NCBI RefSeq assembly: GCF_035599575.1
Contig: NZ_CP141179.1
Coordinates: 3,286,001 to 3,350,000 of the forward strand
Length of the DNA: 64,000 bases
DNA from: Roseovarius sp. Pro17
GTDB lineage: Bacteria > Pseudomonadota > Alphaproteobacteria > Rhodobacterales > Rhodobacteraceae
Direction: 5' to 3'
Shown here: positions 52,183 to 62,526 of the stretch, one piece after another
Position numbering within the stretch: the stretch's first letter is position 1
How the letters are laid out: the number at the start of each line of letters is the position of its first letter
Position numbers and translations under genes: made by a program
The notes under the pieces: model-generated
What the model was told of the DNA's origin: nothing
Databases searched by the model: none
What the model saw: only the letters and a program-made list of their open reading frames with translations

Positions 52183-52844
52183 GTATGCAGGGACGGATTG
52201 CCCGGGCTGACGGGTCAAAGGTGAAACGCGCGCTGGGCGTGCAGGCGGCGCTGGAATGGGCGTTCCGGGTGGAAAAGGCACAGCTGGAACTGCCGCCGCC
52301 GGAGGATGTGGTCGAAGAAGGCTTTGGCTTTGGTCTCGAATATGTCCTGATGCAGCGCGCTGCGCTGGGCTGCAAGGTGGACGGTGGCCAGCACAAGATG
52401 GGCAGCTACACTCATGCGGACGCCGAGGTCATCGCCGCCATCGTCGCCGGTATGCCCGACAGTCTGGGCGGGATCCGCATGGCCATCCGCGTGGCCGAAC
52501 TTGCCCGCGCCGGGCTCACCCCCGACTGGATGCCCGGCGTCGTGCCGCGTTGCGTTCCGGTTGAGACGCGGCAGAATCAGCATGGTGTTCGGGCCGTGAC
52601 GGAAGTTGTGGGCACCGAACGGGTGCTGACCCGGGGCAAATGGCGCACGGTCGAAGTTCTGGCCTGCCCGATTACCTGGCGGCCACACCCAGAGCAGATC
52701 GCCTCCGCCCGGCGCGGCTATGAGGATTGGTGGCAGGCGCTGGATTGGGTGCGGGATGGGCTGGTGGCTGGCGGGATGCTGCGGGAGGTTGAGGTGACGG
52801 CGGCGATGCCGAAAGTGCGGCCATGGCAGGCCCGCAAGGCATAA
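52179..52844 (+). CDS. Conserved-type phage hypothetical protein
   Basis: 221 residues. KRALGVQAALEWAFRVEKAQL, GFGFGLEYVLMQRAALGCKVD, then a Cys-containing middle and ITWRPHPEQIASARRGYEDW. Phage early regions of related bacteria carry similar proteins with no assigned function. ATG 52179 overlaps frame B of the methyltransferase. It ends 86 nt before the hsdM start. Confidence 0.65.
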   Translation: MSMQGRIARADGSKVKRALGVQAALEWAFRVEKAQLELPPPEDVVEEGFGFGLEYVLMQRAALGCKVDGGQHKMGSYTHADAEVIAAIVAGMPDSLGGIRMAIRVAELARAGLTPDWMPGVVPRCVPVETRQNQHGVRAVTEVVGTERVLTRGKWRTVEVLACPITWRPHPEQIASARRGYEDWWQALDWVRDGLVAGGMLREVEVTAAMPKVRPWQARKA

Positions 52845-52930
52845 CCCCTTCAAACGCTTCTTAATCTCTGGATTTAAACCTCTGCCTGAAATACGGTCCT
52901 GAAAAGACGTTGCATGGGGTGGATTATTCA

Positions 52931-54472
52931 ATGGCATCAATAGAAAACGGTTCGGATCTTGGCATTGAGGCCAGCCTATTCAAAACCGCCGATAAACTGC
53001 GCGGCAATATGGAGCCGTCGGACTACAAGCACGTCGCTCTTGGTCTGATATTTCTCAAGCACATCTCGGACAGTTTCGAGTTGAAGCGCCAACAGCTGCT
53101 CGCCGACTACCCTGAAGATGCGGAAGACCCAGACGCATACCTTGCCGAAAACGTCTTCTGGGTTCCGGCCGACGCACGCTGGTCGCATCTTCAGGCCAGC
53201 GCCAAGCAGACAACTATTGGCAAGCTGATCGACGAAGCAATGATCGCCATCGAGAAGGTGAACCCCTCCCTCAAGGGCGTCCTGCCAAAAGATTATGGCC
53301 GCCCTGCGCTCAACGCCGTCATGCTGGGCGAACTGATCGACCTCATTTCCGGTATCGCGCTGGGCGAAGGCAAGGACAAGGCGCGCGACCTTTTGGGCAG
53401 AGTCTACGAATACTTCCTCGGCCAATTCGCAGGCAGCGAAGGCAAGCGCGGCGGTGAGTTCTACACCCCCCGCTCCGTCGTGCGCACCATGGTTGAAATG
53501 CTGGAGCCGTACAAAGGCCGCGTCTATGATCCCTGCTGTGGCTCGGGCGGCATGTTTGTGCAGTCGGAAAAGTTCGTGGAGGCCCATGGCGGCCGTCTGG
53601 GCGACATCGCTATCTACGGGCAGGAAAGCAACTATACCACCTGGCGGCTGTGCAAGATGAACCTCGCCGTGCGCGGCATCGACGCCGATATCAAGTGGAA
53701 CTCCGAAGGCACCTTCCACAAGAACGAACTGCCCGATCTGCGCGCCGATGTGATCCTTGCCAACCCACCCTTCAACATCTCGGATTGGGGCGGTGAGCGG
53801 CTGCGCGAGGATGGGCGCTGGAAATATGGCACGCCCCCCGCAGGCAACGCCAACTACGCTTGGCTACAGCACATCCTGCACCATCTGGCCCCCTCGGGAA
53901 CGGCGGGCGTTGTCCTGGCCAATGGCTCGATGTCCTCGACCCAGTCGGGTGAGGGCGAGTTGCGCAAGGCGATGATTGAAGCCGAAGTGATTGACTGCAT
54001 GATCGCCCTGCCGGGGCAGTTGTTCTATTCCACCCAGATCCCGGCCTGCCTGTGGTTTCTTGCCAAGGACAAATCCAATGGCATCGCCCGCGACCGTAAA
54101 CTGCGCGACCGGCAGGGCGAGGTGCTGTTTATCGACGCCCGCAAGCTGGGCTTCATGGTGGACCGCACCCGGAAAGAGTTTTCGGACGCCGACGTCAGCC
54201 AGATCGCCGAGACCTACCACGCCTGGCGGCTGGGTGTGGGCTACGCCGATGTTCCGGGCTTCTGCAAATCTGCCAGCCTTGAGGAAATCCGCTCCCACGG
54301 CCACGTCCTGACACCCGGCCGCTATGTCGGAGCCGAGGCGGTAGAGGAGGACGACACCCCTTTCGCCGAGCGGTTCTTGGCCCTGCAGGACACACTGGAA
54401 GAGCAGTTTGCGCAATCTGAGGCGCTGACCGCGACAATCCGCGAGCGTTTGGCGGGGGTGGTTGGGCTGTGA
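52931..54472 (+). CDS. hsdM: Type I restriction-modification methyltransferase subunit
   Basis: A 513-residue N6-adenine methyltransferase. The N-terminal helical HsdM_N domain reads [20 protein letters not shown]; the SAM motif is [17 protein letters not shown] and motif [10 protein letters not shown]. Two M subunits pair with HsdS to methylate and, with HsdR, restrict. Start ATG 52931 (MASIENGSD) is preferred over an upstream TTG. The stop overlaps the hsdS GTG (GTGA). It is higher in GC than the following hsdS and extra genes. Confidence 0.95.
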   Translation: MASIENGSDLGIEASLFKTADKLRGNMEPSDYKHVALGLIFLKHISDSFELKRQQLLADYPEDAEDPDAYLAENVFWVPADARWSHLQASAKQTTIGKLIDEAMIAIEKVNPSLKGVLPKDYGRPALNAVMLGELIDLISGIALGEGKDKARDLLGRVYEYFLGQFAGSEGKRGGEFYTPRSVVRTMVEMLEPYKGRVYDPCCGSGGMFVQSEKFVEAHGGRLGDIAIYGQESNYTTWRLCKMNLAVRGIDADIKWNSEGTFHKNELPDLRADVILANPPFNISDWGGERLREDGRWKYGTPPAGNANYAWLQHILHHLAPSGTAGVVLANGSMSSTQSGEGELRKAMIEAEVIDCMIALPGQLFYSTQIPACLWFLAKDKSNGIARDRKLRDRQGEVLFIDARKLGFMVDRTRKEFSDADVSQIAETYHAWRLGVGYADVPGFCKSASLEEIRSHGHVLTPGRYVGAEAVEEDDTPFAERFLALQDTLEEQFAQSEALTATIRERLAGVVGL

Positions 54473-55728
54473 AGGAGGATTGGCAAGGCTGCCAACTAGG
54501 CGACGCAATCAATTTGAAACGCGGTTATGACCTGCCCAAAAAGGAGCGGTCGCTTGGTACGTTTCCAATCATTTCATCATCTGGATTTTCTGACACCCAC
54601 TCTGTAGCCAAGGTCAAAGGGCCGGGAGTGGTAACTGGACGATATGGCACCATTGGCACAGTCTACTTTGTTCAGGGTGATTTCTGGCCTCTGAATACTG
54701 CCCTCTACGTACAAGACTTCAAAGGGAATGATCCTCATTTTATTTCATATTTTTTGCGTGGGTTAGACTTTCAGGCCTATTCGGACAAAGCTGCTGTACC
54801 CGGAATAAATCGTAACGATTTACATCAGGCAGAGATATTACTTCCACCCCTTCTCGAACAACGCGCCATTGCCGCCACGCTCGGAGCGCTGGATAACAAG
54901 ATTGAGTTGAACCTGAGGATGAACGAGACGCTGGAGGCCATGGCGCGGGCGCTGTTTCGCGACTGGTTCGTCGATTTCGGCCCCACCCGCCGCAAAATTG
55001 CTGGCGCAACCGACCCAGCCGCCATCCTCGGCCACCTACTGCACGACCCCACACAATCCGCCCCTCTCGCCGCTCTTTTTCCTGACAGCTTTGGTGCAGG
55101 CGAATTTCCGGAGGGGTGGAGCCTATCAACAATCGGTGAGGTCGCAAAAAACCATTCGGAAACAATGGATCTCAAGAAACGTCAGAAAGTGATTTTTATC
55201 AATACAGGTGATGTCTCACAGGGAAGATTTTTGCATGCGGATTACTCCGATGCAAACGGGCTTCCAGGTCAGGCCAAAAAGAAGATTGAAGTTGGGGATA
55301 TTTTGTATAGTGAAATACGCCCCAAAAATAAAAGATTTGCTTTTGTTAATTTCGATGCGCCGGACCACATAGTATCAACAAAATTCATGGTCTTGCGAAC
55401 AATCTCCACCGTCTCACCTATACACCTCTATTTCTTGGTTTCTTCCCCAGAAGCCGTGGCAGAATTTAATACAACAGCCGAGTCACGGTCTGGAACATTT
55501 CCTCAGATAACATTCGATTCGATCAAACATTATCCGGTTATGTTGGCCAGCGAAGGCATTATGAAGGCGTTTCGTGAGATCCTCGAATTAATATTTGGAT
55601 TTCAGTGGGCAAACGAACAAGCAAACGAAACCCTCGCCCAAACCCGCGACCTCCTACTGCCGCGCTTGATGTCTGGGGAATTGCGGGTGACTGATCTTGA
55701 CCAAGTCGAAGAGGAAACCGCCGCATGA
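54469..55728 (+). CDS. hsdS: Type I restriction-modification specificity subunit
   Basis: 419 residues. Two target-recognition domains (about 5-125 and 225-370) alternate with conserved helices: [20 protein letters not shown] and [20 protein letters not shown] in the centre, [20 protein letters not shown] and [10 protein letters not shown] at the end. GTG start at 54469. Both TRD-coding parts (54480-54830, 55140-55620) are much AT-richer than the conserved parts, suggesting TRD exchange. It reads a bipartite DNA target that cannot be predicted here. Confidence 0.93.
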   Translation: MKEDWQGCQLGDAINLKRGYDLPKKERSLGTFPIISSSGFSDTHSVAKVKGPGVVTGRYGTIGTVYFVQGDFWPLNTALYVQDFKGNDPHFISYFLRGLDFQAYSDKAAVPGINRNDLHQAEILLPPLLEQRAIAATLGALDNKIELNLRMNETLEAMARALFRDWFVDFGPTRRKIAGATDPAAILGHLLHDPTQSAPLAALFPDSFGAGEFPEGWSLSTIGEVAKNHSETMDLKKRQKVIFINTGDVSQGRFLHADYSDANGLPGQAKKKIEVGDILYSEIRPKNKRFAFVNFDAPDHIVSTKFMVLRTISTVSPIHLYFLVSSPEAVAEFNTTAESRSGTFPQITFDSIKHYPVMLASEGIMKAFREILELIFGFQWANEQANETLAQTRDLLLPRLMSGELRVTDLDQVEEETAA

Positions 55729-56126
55729 ACCTGCCGGTACGCACCAAGAACGCCATGCTGCTTGGAAACGGGCTGATCGCCCATATCCGCACGGTGCAGG
55801 AGTATCGGAAAAAGCACGGCAAGGTGCCCCAGCGTCCCTACCTGACCTACACGCAACTGGTGGAACAAACAGGCGCAAAGCTGGCCATGGTCGGCATCGG
55901 CAACCCGCTGGACGAAGTGATGACCGCCATTCATGCGCCTGACGTCCCCGACAAACTGCGTGGTCTGACATTGTTCGTCACGGACAAGTCCGGCACGATC
56001 GCCTACGGTACTGGCAAACACGACTGGCGTGGCATCAATGCAAAGAACGCCCCTCAGTACCGCGCTGCTGTCCTTGAACAGGATTGGACCGATGTAGGTT
56101 TCGTTTCAATCGATCAGCCGGTTTAA
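55725..56126 (+). CDS. Hypothetical protein inside the type I R-M operon
   Basis: 133 residues, no family recognised. It starts [20 protein letters not shown] (a mostly helical opening), then LTYTQLVEQTGAKLAMVGIG and LTLFVTDKSGTIAYGTGKHDWRG. No signal or membrane segment. It overlaps hsdS by 4 nt and is followed 3 nt later by the next gene, so it is made with the R-M complex. It could be an accessory or anti-restriction protein; that is inference. Confidence 0.6.
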   Translation: MNLPVRTKNAMLLGNGLIAHIRTVQEYRKKHGKVPQRPYLTYTQLVEQTGAKLAMVGIGNPLDEVMTAIHAPDVPDKLRGLTLFVTDKSGTIAYGTGKHDWRGINAKNAPQYRAAVLEQDWTDVGFVSIDQPV

Positions 56127-56129
56127 ACT

Positions 56130-57026
56130 ATGCCGACCCTGCTCCATACTTTCTTGGAACTCGGAGACGCCGTCTCTCGCAATCTCGCCTTCGCACATGC
56201 CAACGATGGCAAGGTAAGTTACGGTGAAGAAACGATCACCGAGACCAACCTTCTGGAAATTCTCCGTAAGCATGGCGACCGCGGTACGCAGTTGACCGCG
56301 ATTTCCAAGGGCAAGGAAGCGATGATCGGGGCTGACTGGGAATGGGTGGTCGTCGGCAAGAAATATAGCTTCTTCATGCGTGTCCAGGCGAAGCGGACCA
56401 AGAAGAACGACAAACTATCAACCAAGCACAAGGTTGGAAAACCGCCGAAAGTACCGAAAGAGCAAATCGATGTTCTCATCGACAATTGCCCCGCGAAGAA
56501 TTCCGGTGATATCACCTGGCGGGCCGTCTATTGCTTTTATTCCAAGAACTCCGAGCGAAACCAATGGAAGTCAGCTGCAGCAAAGCAACCATATCGTGTT
56601 TTCGAGTACGGATGTTTGATTGCAGACGCTAGTGAGGTAAAGAAAAAAGCCAAGATCGGGACCATTCAGGATGTCGAGGACATCTCGGTTCCATGGCATT
56701 TCTTTTTCGCACCCGCTCGGTTCAACGCGTATTATCTTTTCGAAGATTCGATCGTCGTTGCTGATGGAAGCTTGGGTTTTCAGACAGCAGATGTAATCTT
56801 GTCCGAATTTTCCACTGACGACGCGGCTGACGGGGCCGCTTCAATTAGTTTTCCTACTGCTGAGCAGCTGAACGGTGAAATGCGCATTGACGACAACATG
56901 ATCGGATTGAGGCCTACAAACCCGGAAGAAGTTGAGCGTGTTCGAACCCGTGATCGTCGCGATGGCATCGATGCTCCGCGTTTCCTGATCCTTGACGTCA
57001 AGGACGAGCCGAGGAGAAGAACGTAA
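56130..57026 (+). CDS. DUF6615-like protein, possible nuclease-fold domain
   Basis: 298 residues. [20 protein letters not shown], then [20 protein letters not shown] followed by AKR, resembles DUF6615; the D-x-EW...QAKR arrangement also fits a PD-(D/E)XK-type active site (Asp...Gln-x-Lys). It lies between the 133-residue gene and hsdR, whose ATG overlaps this TAA (TAATG at 57024-57028). It may add a nuclease or specificity function to the type I system. AT-richer than its neighbours. Confidence 0.6.
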   Translation: MPTLLHTFLELGDAVSRNLAFAHANDGKVSYGEETITETNLLEILRKHGDRGTQLTAISKGKEAMIGADWEWVVVGKKYSFFMRVQAKRTKKNDKLSTKHKVGKPPKVPKEQIDVLIDNCPAKNSGDITWRAVYCFYSKNSERNQWKSAAAKQPYRVFEYGCLIADASEVKKKAKIGTIQDVEDISVPWHFFFAPARFNAYYLFEDSIVVADGSLGFQTADVILSEFSTDDAADGAASISFPTAEQLNGEMRIDDNMIGLRPTNPEEVERVRTRDRRDGIDAPRFLILDVKDEPRRRT

Positions 57027-60000
57027 TGCCAACTCTGTCCGAAGCCGAAGTCGAAGCTGTTCTTCTAGATCAACTCTCAGCCTTGGGCTACATATGCATA
57101 AACGATGCCATTTCTGGCCCGATGGCCGCGCGCCGGAACGTGAGGCCTATTCCGATACGTTCCTGCCCACGCGCCTGCGCGATGCAATAGCCCGACTGAA
57201 CCCCCAAATCCCCAAAGACGCCCGCGAGGATGCGCTGCGCAAGTTGCTCGCGGTCGAGCGCCCCTCGCTGATTGAGGAAAACCGCCGTCTGCATCGTGCG
57301 ATGGTCGAAGGTGTGCCGGTGGAATACCGCGCTGAGGATGGCACAATCCGCGGTGACGCTGTGCGCCTTATCGACCCTGAGGACCAGCAGAACGACTGGC
57401 TGGCCATCGCGCAGTTCACAGTGATCGAAAGTGGCAACAACCGCCGCCCTGACGTGGTGGTATTCCTGAATGGCCTGCCCGTCGGTGTGATCGAGGTGAA
57501 GAAGCCGGGGTCCGAGAACGCAACACTCGGCGCGGCGTTCAACCAATTGCAAACCTACAAGGCACAGATTGGATCACTGTTCCGCGCCAATGCGGTGCTG
57601 GTGACGACTGACGGTATTCAGGCCCGCATCGGGTCGCTGACCGCCGATCTGGAACGCTTCATGCCCTGGCGCACGACCGATGGCGTTGATGTGGCCCCCA
57701 AGGGCGCGCCGGAAATGTCCGTGCTGATCGAGGGGATCTTCGCGCGCCACCGGCTGTTGTCGCTGTTGCGGGATTTCACAGTTTTTGGCGACACCTCCGG
57801 CGGCATCGCCAAGATCATCGCGGGTTATCATCAATTCCACGCCGTCAAGCGCGCGGTCATCAGCACCGTCGAGGCCAGCCGGTCGCAAGGTGATCGTAAG
57901 GCAGGGGTTATCTGGCACACGCAAGGGTCCGGCAAAAGCTTGCTGATGGCATTTTACGCCGGGCAGCTGGTGCGCGAACCAACGATGGAAAATCCGACCA
58001 TCGTAGTGATCACTGATCGCAACGACTTGGACGACCAACTCTTCGGAACATTCTCAATGTGCCGCGACCTAATCCGCCAGACGCCGGTGCAGGCCGACAA
58101 CCGGGAGGATCTGCAAAAGGCACTCGCGCGCGCCTCGGGCGGGGTTATCTTCACCACCATTCAGAAGTTTGCCCCTGAGAAAGGCGAGACCTACCCAATG
58201 CTGACCGACCGCCGCAATGTGGTTGTCATCGCTGACGAGGCCCACCGCAGCCAGTATGGGTTCAAAGCGCGCATCGAGAAAACCGGCGCCATCGCCTATG
58301 GTTTCGCCAAACACCTGCGCGATGCGCTGCCCAACGCGTCTTTCATAGGCTTCACCGGAACGCCAATCGAACAGGATGATGTGAACACGCCTGCGGTGTT
58401 TGGCCATTACATCGACGTCTACGATATTAGCCGTGCCGTCGAGGATGGGGCGACGGTGCCGATTTACTATGAGTCCCGTCTTGCCAGGATTGAGCTGCCC
58501 GACGCGGAAAAGCCCAAGGTTGATGTGGAGATCGAAGAGCTTACCGAGGATGAAGCTGTCAGCGAGCAGGAACGGTTGAAGCGAAAATGGTCCACCGTCG
58601 AGGCGCTTGTCGGCTCCGAGAAACGGCTACGCATGGTTGCTGAGGATCTGGTCACGCATTTTGAGGCGCGCGTGCAGGCGATGGACGGCAAGGCCATGAT
58701 CGTCTGCATGAGCCGTCGTATCTGTGTGGACCTCTACAACCAGATCGTGGCCCTTCGCCCAGAATGGCATTCCGACGACGACGCAGGTGGCGTGATCAAG
58801 ATCGTCATGACGGGGTCTGCCTCGGATCCCGAGAACTGGCAGCCCCATATCGGCGGCAAGGCACGGCGCGACCTTCTGGCGAAGCGCGCAAAGGATTCGA
58901 AAGACCCGCTCAAATTAGTGATTGTCCGGGACATGTGGCTGACCGGATTTGACGCGCCGTCGATGCACACGATGTACATCGACAAGCCGATGCGCGGTCA
59001 TGGGTTGATGCAGGCCATTGCGCGGGTGAACCGTGTGTTCAGCGACAAGCCCGCAGGCTTGATCGTCGATTACATCGGCATCGCCCAGAATCTGAAATCC
59101 GCGCTGGGCCAATACTCCCAATCAGACCAGGAACAAGCAGGCATCGACGAGGCCGAGGCTGTAGCGGCCCTTTTGGAACGATTGGATGTGGTGCGCGCCA
59201 TGTTCCACGGCTTTGACTATTCAACTGGGCAAACAGGCACGCCACATCAGCGCCTGGTCGCCTTAGCTGGAGCACTCGACTGGATCCTTGCAAAGCAGGA
59301 CGAAGCCGCCCAGCGCGAAACTGACAAGGAAGCCAAGAAGTCCGCGCACCGTCGTTATCAGGACGCTGTGCTGGCGCTGTCCAAGGCCTTTGCCCTCTGT
59401 TCGGCCAGCGATACCGCCCGCGACGTTCGCGACGAGGTCGGCTTCTTTCAGACCGTGCGGGCGGCGATGGTCAAGGCCGCTGATACCTCCGGCCGCTCTG
59501 CCGCCGACCGCGATCTGGCCATTCGCCAAATCGTCAATGGGGCGGTCGCCTCAACCGAGATCGTCGACATCCTTTCGGCGGCTGGGCTTTCATCGCCAGA
59601 TATTTCGATCCTATCGGATGAGTTCCTGGCCGAAATCGGGCAGATGGAGAAGAAAAACCTCGCCCTTGAAGCGCTGAAAAAGCTGCTGAATGACGAGATC
59701 AGATCGCGCAGCCGCTCAAACGTTATCGAGACCCGGAAATTCTCGGAACGGCTGGACGAGGCTATTTCGCGCTATCACACCAATGCCATCAGCACCGTTG
59801 AGGTGCTGCAGGAACTGATCGCGCTGGCGAAAGAGGTGCGCGAGGCCAGAAGCCGAGGTGAGGAAACTGGACTGACGCCGGAAGAGATCGCTTTCTATGA
59901 TGCGCTGGCCGACAATCAGAGTGCCGTCGATGTCCTTGGCAATGACCAGTTGAAGATCATCGCGCATGAATTGCTGAAGGGCTTGAAAGCCAATGTCAGT

Positions 60001-60159
60001 ATCGACTGGGCACACCGCGACAGTGCCCGTGCGCGACTGCGGGTTCTCGTGAAGCGCATCCTGCGGAAATACGGCTACCCGCCTGATTTGGAGGACGCCG
60101 CAGTTCGGGGCGTTCTGTCGCAGGCGGAAGCGATGCTATCGGAGATCACTGATAGCTAA
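57026..60159 (+). CDS. hsdR: Type I restriction endonuclease subunit with an apparent frameshift
   Basis: An intact protein would be about 1044 residues. The true start ATG 57026 gives [20 protein letters not shown] and [12 protein letters not shown], then the frame must move by one base near 57119-57121 (CCC tract) to reach [19 protein letters not shown]. After that all motifs are open: nuclease [20 protein letters not shown], Walker [28 protein letters not shown] and [11 protein letters not shown]. One missing base in the sequence, a sequencing error or phase variation would all fit. Without repair the N-terminal 30 residues are lost. Confidence 0.85.
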
Positions 60160-60187
60160 ACAAAACTAAATTAAGAAAAGGTGCGGC

Positions 60188-62023
60188 ATGGCTAGGATTG
60201 AAAACCATCGGTTCAGTATAGACGAGGCTTTTCGTGAATGCTTCTACATCGTCCCCGATTATCAGCGAGAATATGTCTGGACCGACAAAGAGGTCTACCA
60301 GCTTCTGGAAGACATAAACGAGCAGATTGACGCTGGCGGAACACGCGAATATTTCATTGGTACTATTTTGGTGGCTCCTGCAGGCCAGAAAAACCATTTT
60401 GAGGTTATAGATGGCCAGCAGCGCCTAACAACTTTCTTTCTGTTGCTGTGCGCTTTGCACCATTTATTCAAGGGGGAGCCTCAGCGTGCGACCATCGGCG
60501 GTCTAATTTCAACAAGTTACACCGATAACGCTGGCGAGTCGCGCACAAGCCTAAAGTTGGAACCACGCTACGAGAATGCGGGTGAGGTGATGGCAAAGCT
60601 GGTGGAGCTTGATGCTGATCCGCAGGTCGTGCGCGCGGGTATACAGGCGTCAGGAATCGCGAGCTTTGGCTCGTTAGATAACCTCATTGGCGCTTACGGT
60701 ACGATTTACCGCTATCTTAAAGACAACTACCCTGACCTTGCCCAGCTAAAAAGTTACTGGGGATACTTGGCCAACAATGTGGTGTTCATTCAAATTTCGA
60801 CCGATGTTAGCAGCGCACTCAAGATTTTTGAAACGATTAACGAGCGTGGCGTCGGCCTTAATCCGATGGACCTGCTAAAGAACCTACTATTTACGCAAGT
60901 TCGTCACGCTGAATTTACTCAACTCAAAGACGAGTGGAAAAAAATTACTAAGCCGCTGGAAAAAAACAAGGAAAAACCTCTCCGGTTCTTACGCTACTTT
61001 TTGATGGCGAACTATTCCATCAAGAACGATCGCAACGACGCTGTCGTGCGGGAAGATGAAATCTATGACTGGTTTACCAACAAGAAAAACGCCGCTCTTT
61101 GCAATTACGCTGAAAAGCCCTTCGAGTTCGTGCGCAAAGTAACCCGAAATGTTGAGCACTACCTGGCGTTTAGCAACGGATTGGGAAATGATCATAAACC
61201 GAGTATTGCTATGGACAGCCTCAAGCGGCTTGCGGGCGGCGCATTCAGCTTGCACTATGTCATGCTGCTTGCGGCAGCAAATCTCCCAAAACCACTGTTC
61301 GATCACTTCGTGGCGCAGCTCGAAAGTTTCCTATTCTACTATATCTTTACAAAGACCCCAACGAAGGATCTTGAGCGCAATTTCTCCTTATGGGCAGACG
61401 AGCTACGCGAGATTGCGGGCGAGAAGGATCCCCTTTTACAGAAGATAAAATTGGACACCTTCGTCACGGAGCGCTTCGAGAAAAGCATGGCTGCAAAGTC
61501 ACCAGAACTTGCTGATGCTCTTAAGCGTTTTACTATGCATTCTATGCAGCAATATCGAACCCGCTACCTGCTTGCTCGGCTATCCCAACATGTGGAGATG
61601 GCATTCAGCGGCGTAAATACACGTGGCAGCCTTGAGCCCTTCGCCAAATTAGAAATTGAGCACATTCTGCCAACCACACCGACGGCTGCACTTCGAGCCA
61701 ACTGGGCACAAGAAAACCCTTCTGCTGACTACGATGACTTCAAGAGCCGTCTGGGAAATCTGACCCTGCTCGAAAAGCCAATCAATATAGTCGCGGGCAA
61801 TGACTACTATGCAGACAAGCTGGAAGAGTACCGAAAAAGTGGCAGCTATCTGACGAGAAGCATAGCAGGACTGACACAAGTCGGCCAGAACACATCAATT
61901 TCGAGGATTAACGACAAACTGGAAGCATACACAGCTTGGAATGCAGCTTCGATTGAAAAGAGGCATTCTCTTTTGATCTCTTTAGTCAAGGATGTGTGGA
62001 GGACGACCTCGATATCGTCCTGA
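60188..62023 (+). CDS. GmrSD-type protein (DUF262 plus DUF1524)
   Basis: 611 residues. The N-terminal DUF262 domain has IVPDYQREYVWTDKE and the nucleotide-site DGQQRLTTFFLLLCA. The C-terminal DUF1524 HNH domain has LEIEHILPTTP and SRLGNLTLLEKP. This pair is the hallmark of GmrSD/type IV enzymes that cut glucosylated hydroxymethylcytosine DNA, and of related anti-phage proteins. It is 28 nt after hsdR, so may belong to one defence operon. Exact modification specificity is unknown. Confidence 0.9.
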   Translation: MARIENHRFSIDEAFRECFYIVPDYQREYVWTDKEVYQLLEDINEQIDAGGTREYFIGTILVAPAGQKNHFEVIDGQQRLTTFFLLLCALHHLFKGEPQRATIGGLISTSYTDNAGESRTSLKLEPRYENAGEVMAKLVELDADPQVVRAGIQASGIASFGSLDNLIGAYGTIYRYLKDNYPDLAQLKSYWGYLANNVVFIQISTDVSSALKIFETINERGVGLNPMDLLKNLLFTQVRHAEFTQLKDEWKKITKPLEKNKEKPLRFLRYFLMANYSIKNDRNDAVVREDEIYDWFTNKKNAALCNYAEKPFEFVRKVTRNVEHYLAFSNGLGNDHKPSIAMDSLKRLAGGAFSLHYVMLLAAANLPKPLFDHFVAQLESFLFYYIFTKTPTKDLERNFSLWADELREIAGEKDPLLQKIKLDTFVTERFEKSMAAKSPELADALKRFTMHSMQQYRTRYLLARLSQHVEMAFSGVNTRGSLEPFAKLEIEHILPTTPTAALRANWAQENPSADYDDFKSRLGNLTLLEKPINIVAGNDYYADKLEEYRKSGSYLTRSIAGLTQVGQNTSISRINDKLEAYTAWNAASIEKRHSLLISLVKDVWRTTSISS

Positions 62024-62526
62024 ACACCAACCGTCGCGTCCACCAAAATAATAACCCCGCCCCCCTTTGCATGGTTCCTCTCGGCCCCCAAACGTATACG
62101 GGGGGGCGCAGCGCGGCATTTCGCTAGCGACTGGCTTCTTCACCGGGGAATCCAGGCGGAATCCACCTCGGCGACATCTCGAAATAAAATCACTACATTA
62201 CAGCGCCTTACGTTGGTTCGTCCGATTCTCAAGGTGGATTTTAGTATTTTTGTCAAGAATCCACTTGGCGGAAGCCAGGAAGCCACTAAAACCGGAAGCC
62301 AGCCAGCGGAAGCCACCCTCGGAGAAGCCCTTGAATCCACTTCCGTTTTTCGTTTGACAAAGCTGCCCCCCTTGACCTACCTATTGATCATCGAAGAATA
62401 GCGCCCGGAGGAAACCCCTCTCGGGCGCTTTCGTTTTTCTCCGCACCTTGCAGTTCCCGATCCTGCTGCTTCCCATCGCGGTCGCGCGCATCGGTCTGTC
62501 CGCCCTGCCAAAATGAGAACCACCCC
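62024..62526. other. Non-coding interval with short direct repeats
   Basis: About 500 bp with no supported gene. GGAAGCCA occurs four times at 62270-62315, and GAATCCACTT twice (62257-62266, 62333-62342), with a variant near 62160. A G-tract (62101-62107) and AT-rich patches occur upstream. The terminator at 62401 ends it. Nothing else recognised. Confidence 0.5.
62401..62440 (+). terminator. Rho-independent terminator
   Basis: GCGCCCG (62401-62407) pairs with CGGGCGC (62422-62428), with GAGG/CCTC inside, followed by TTTCGTTTTTCT. It lies 377 nt after the GmrSD stop and would end read-through from the defence genes. Confidence 0.8.

Noticed and set aside
52215..52940. A 241-codon minus-strand frame opposite the 52179-52844 gene
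   Set aside because: It is a shadow of the plus-strand gene, with no motif and no sensible start.
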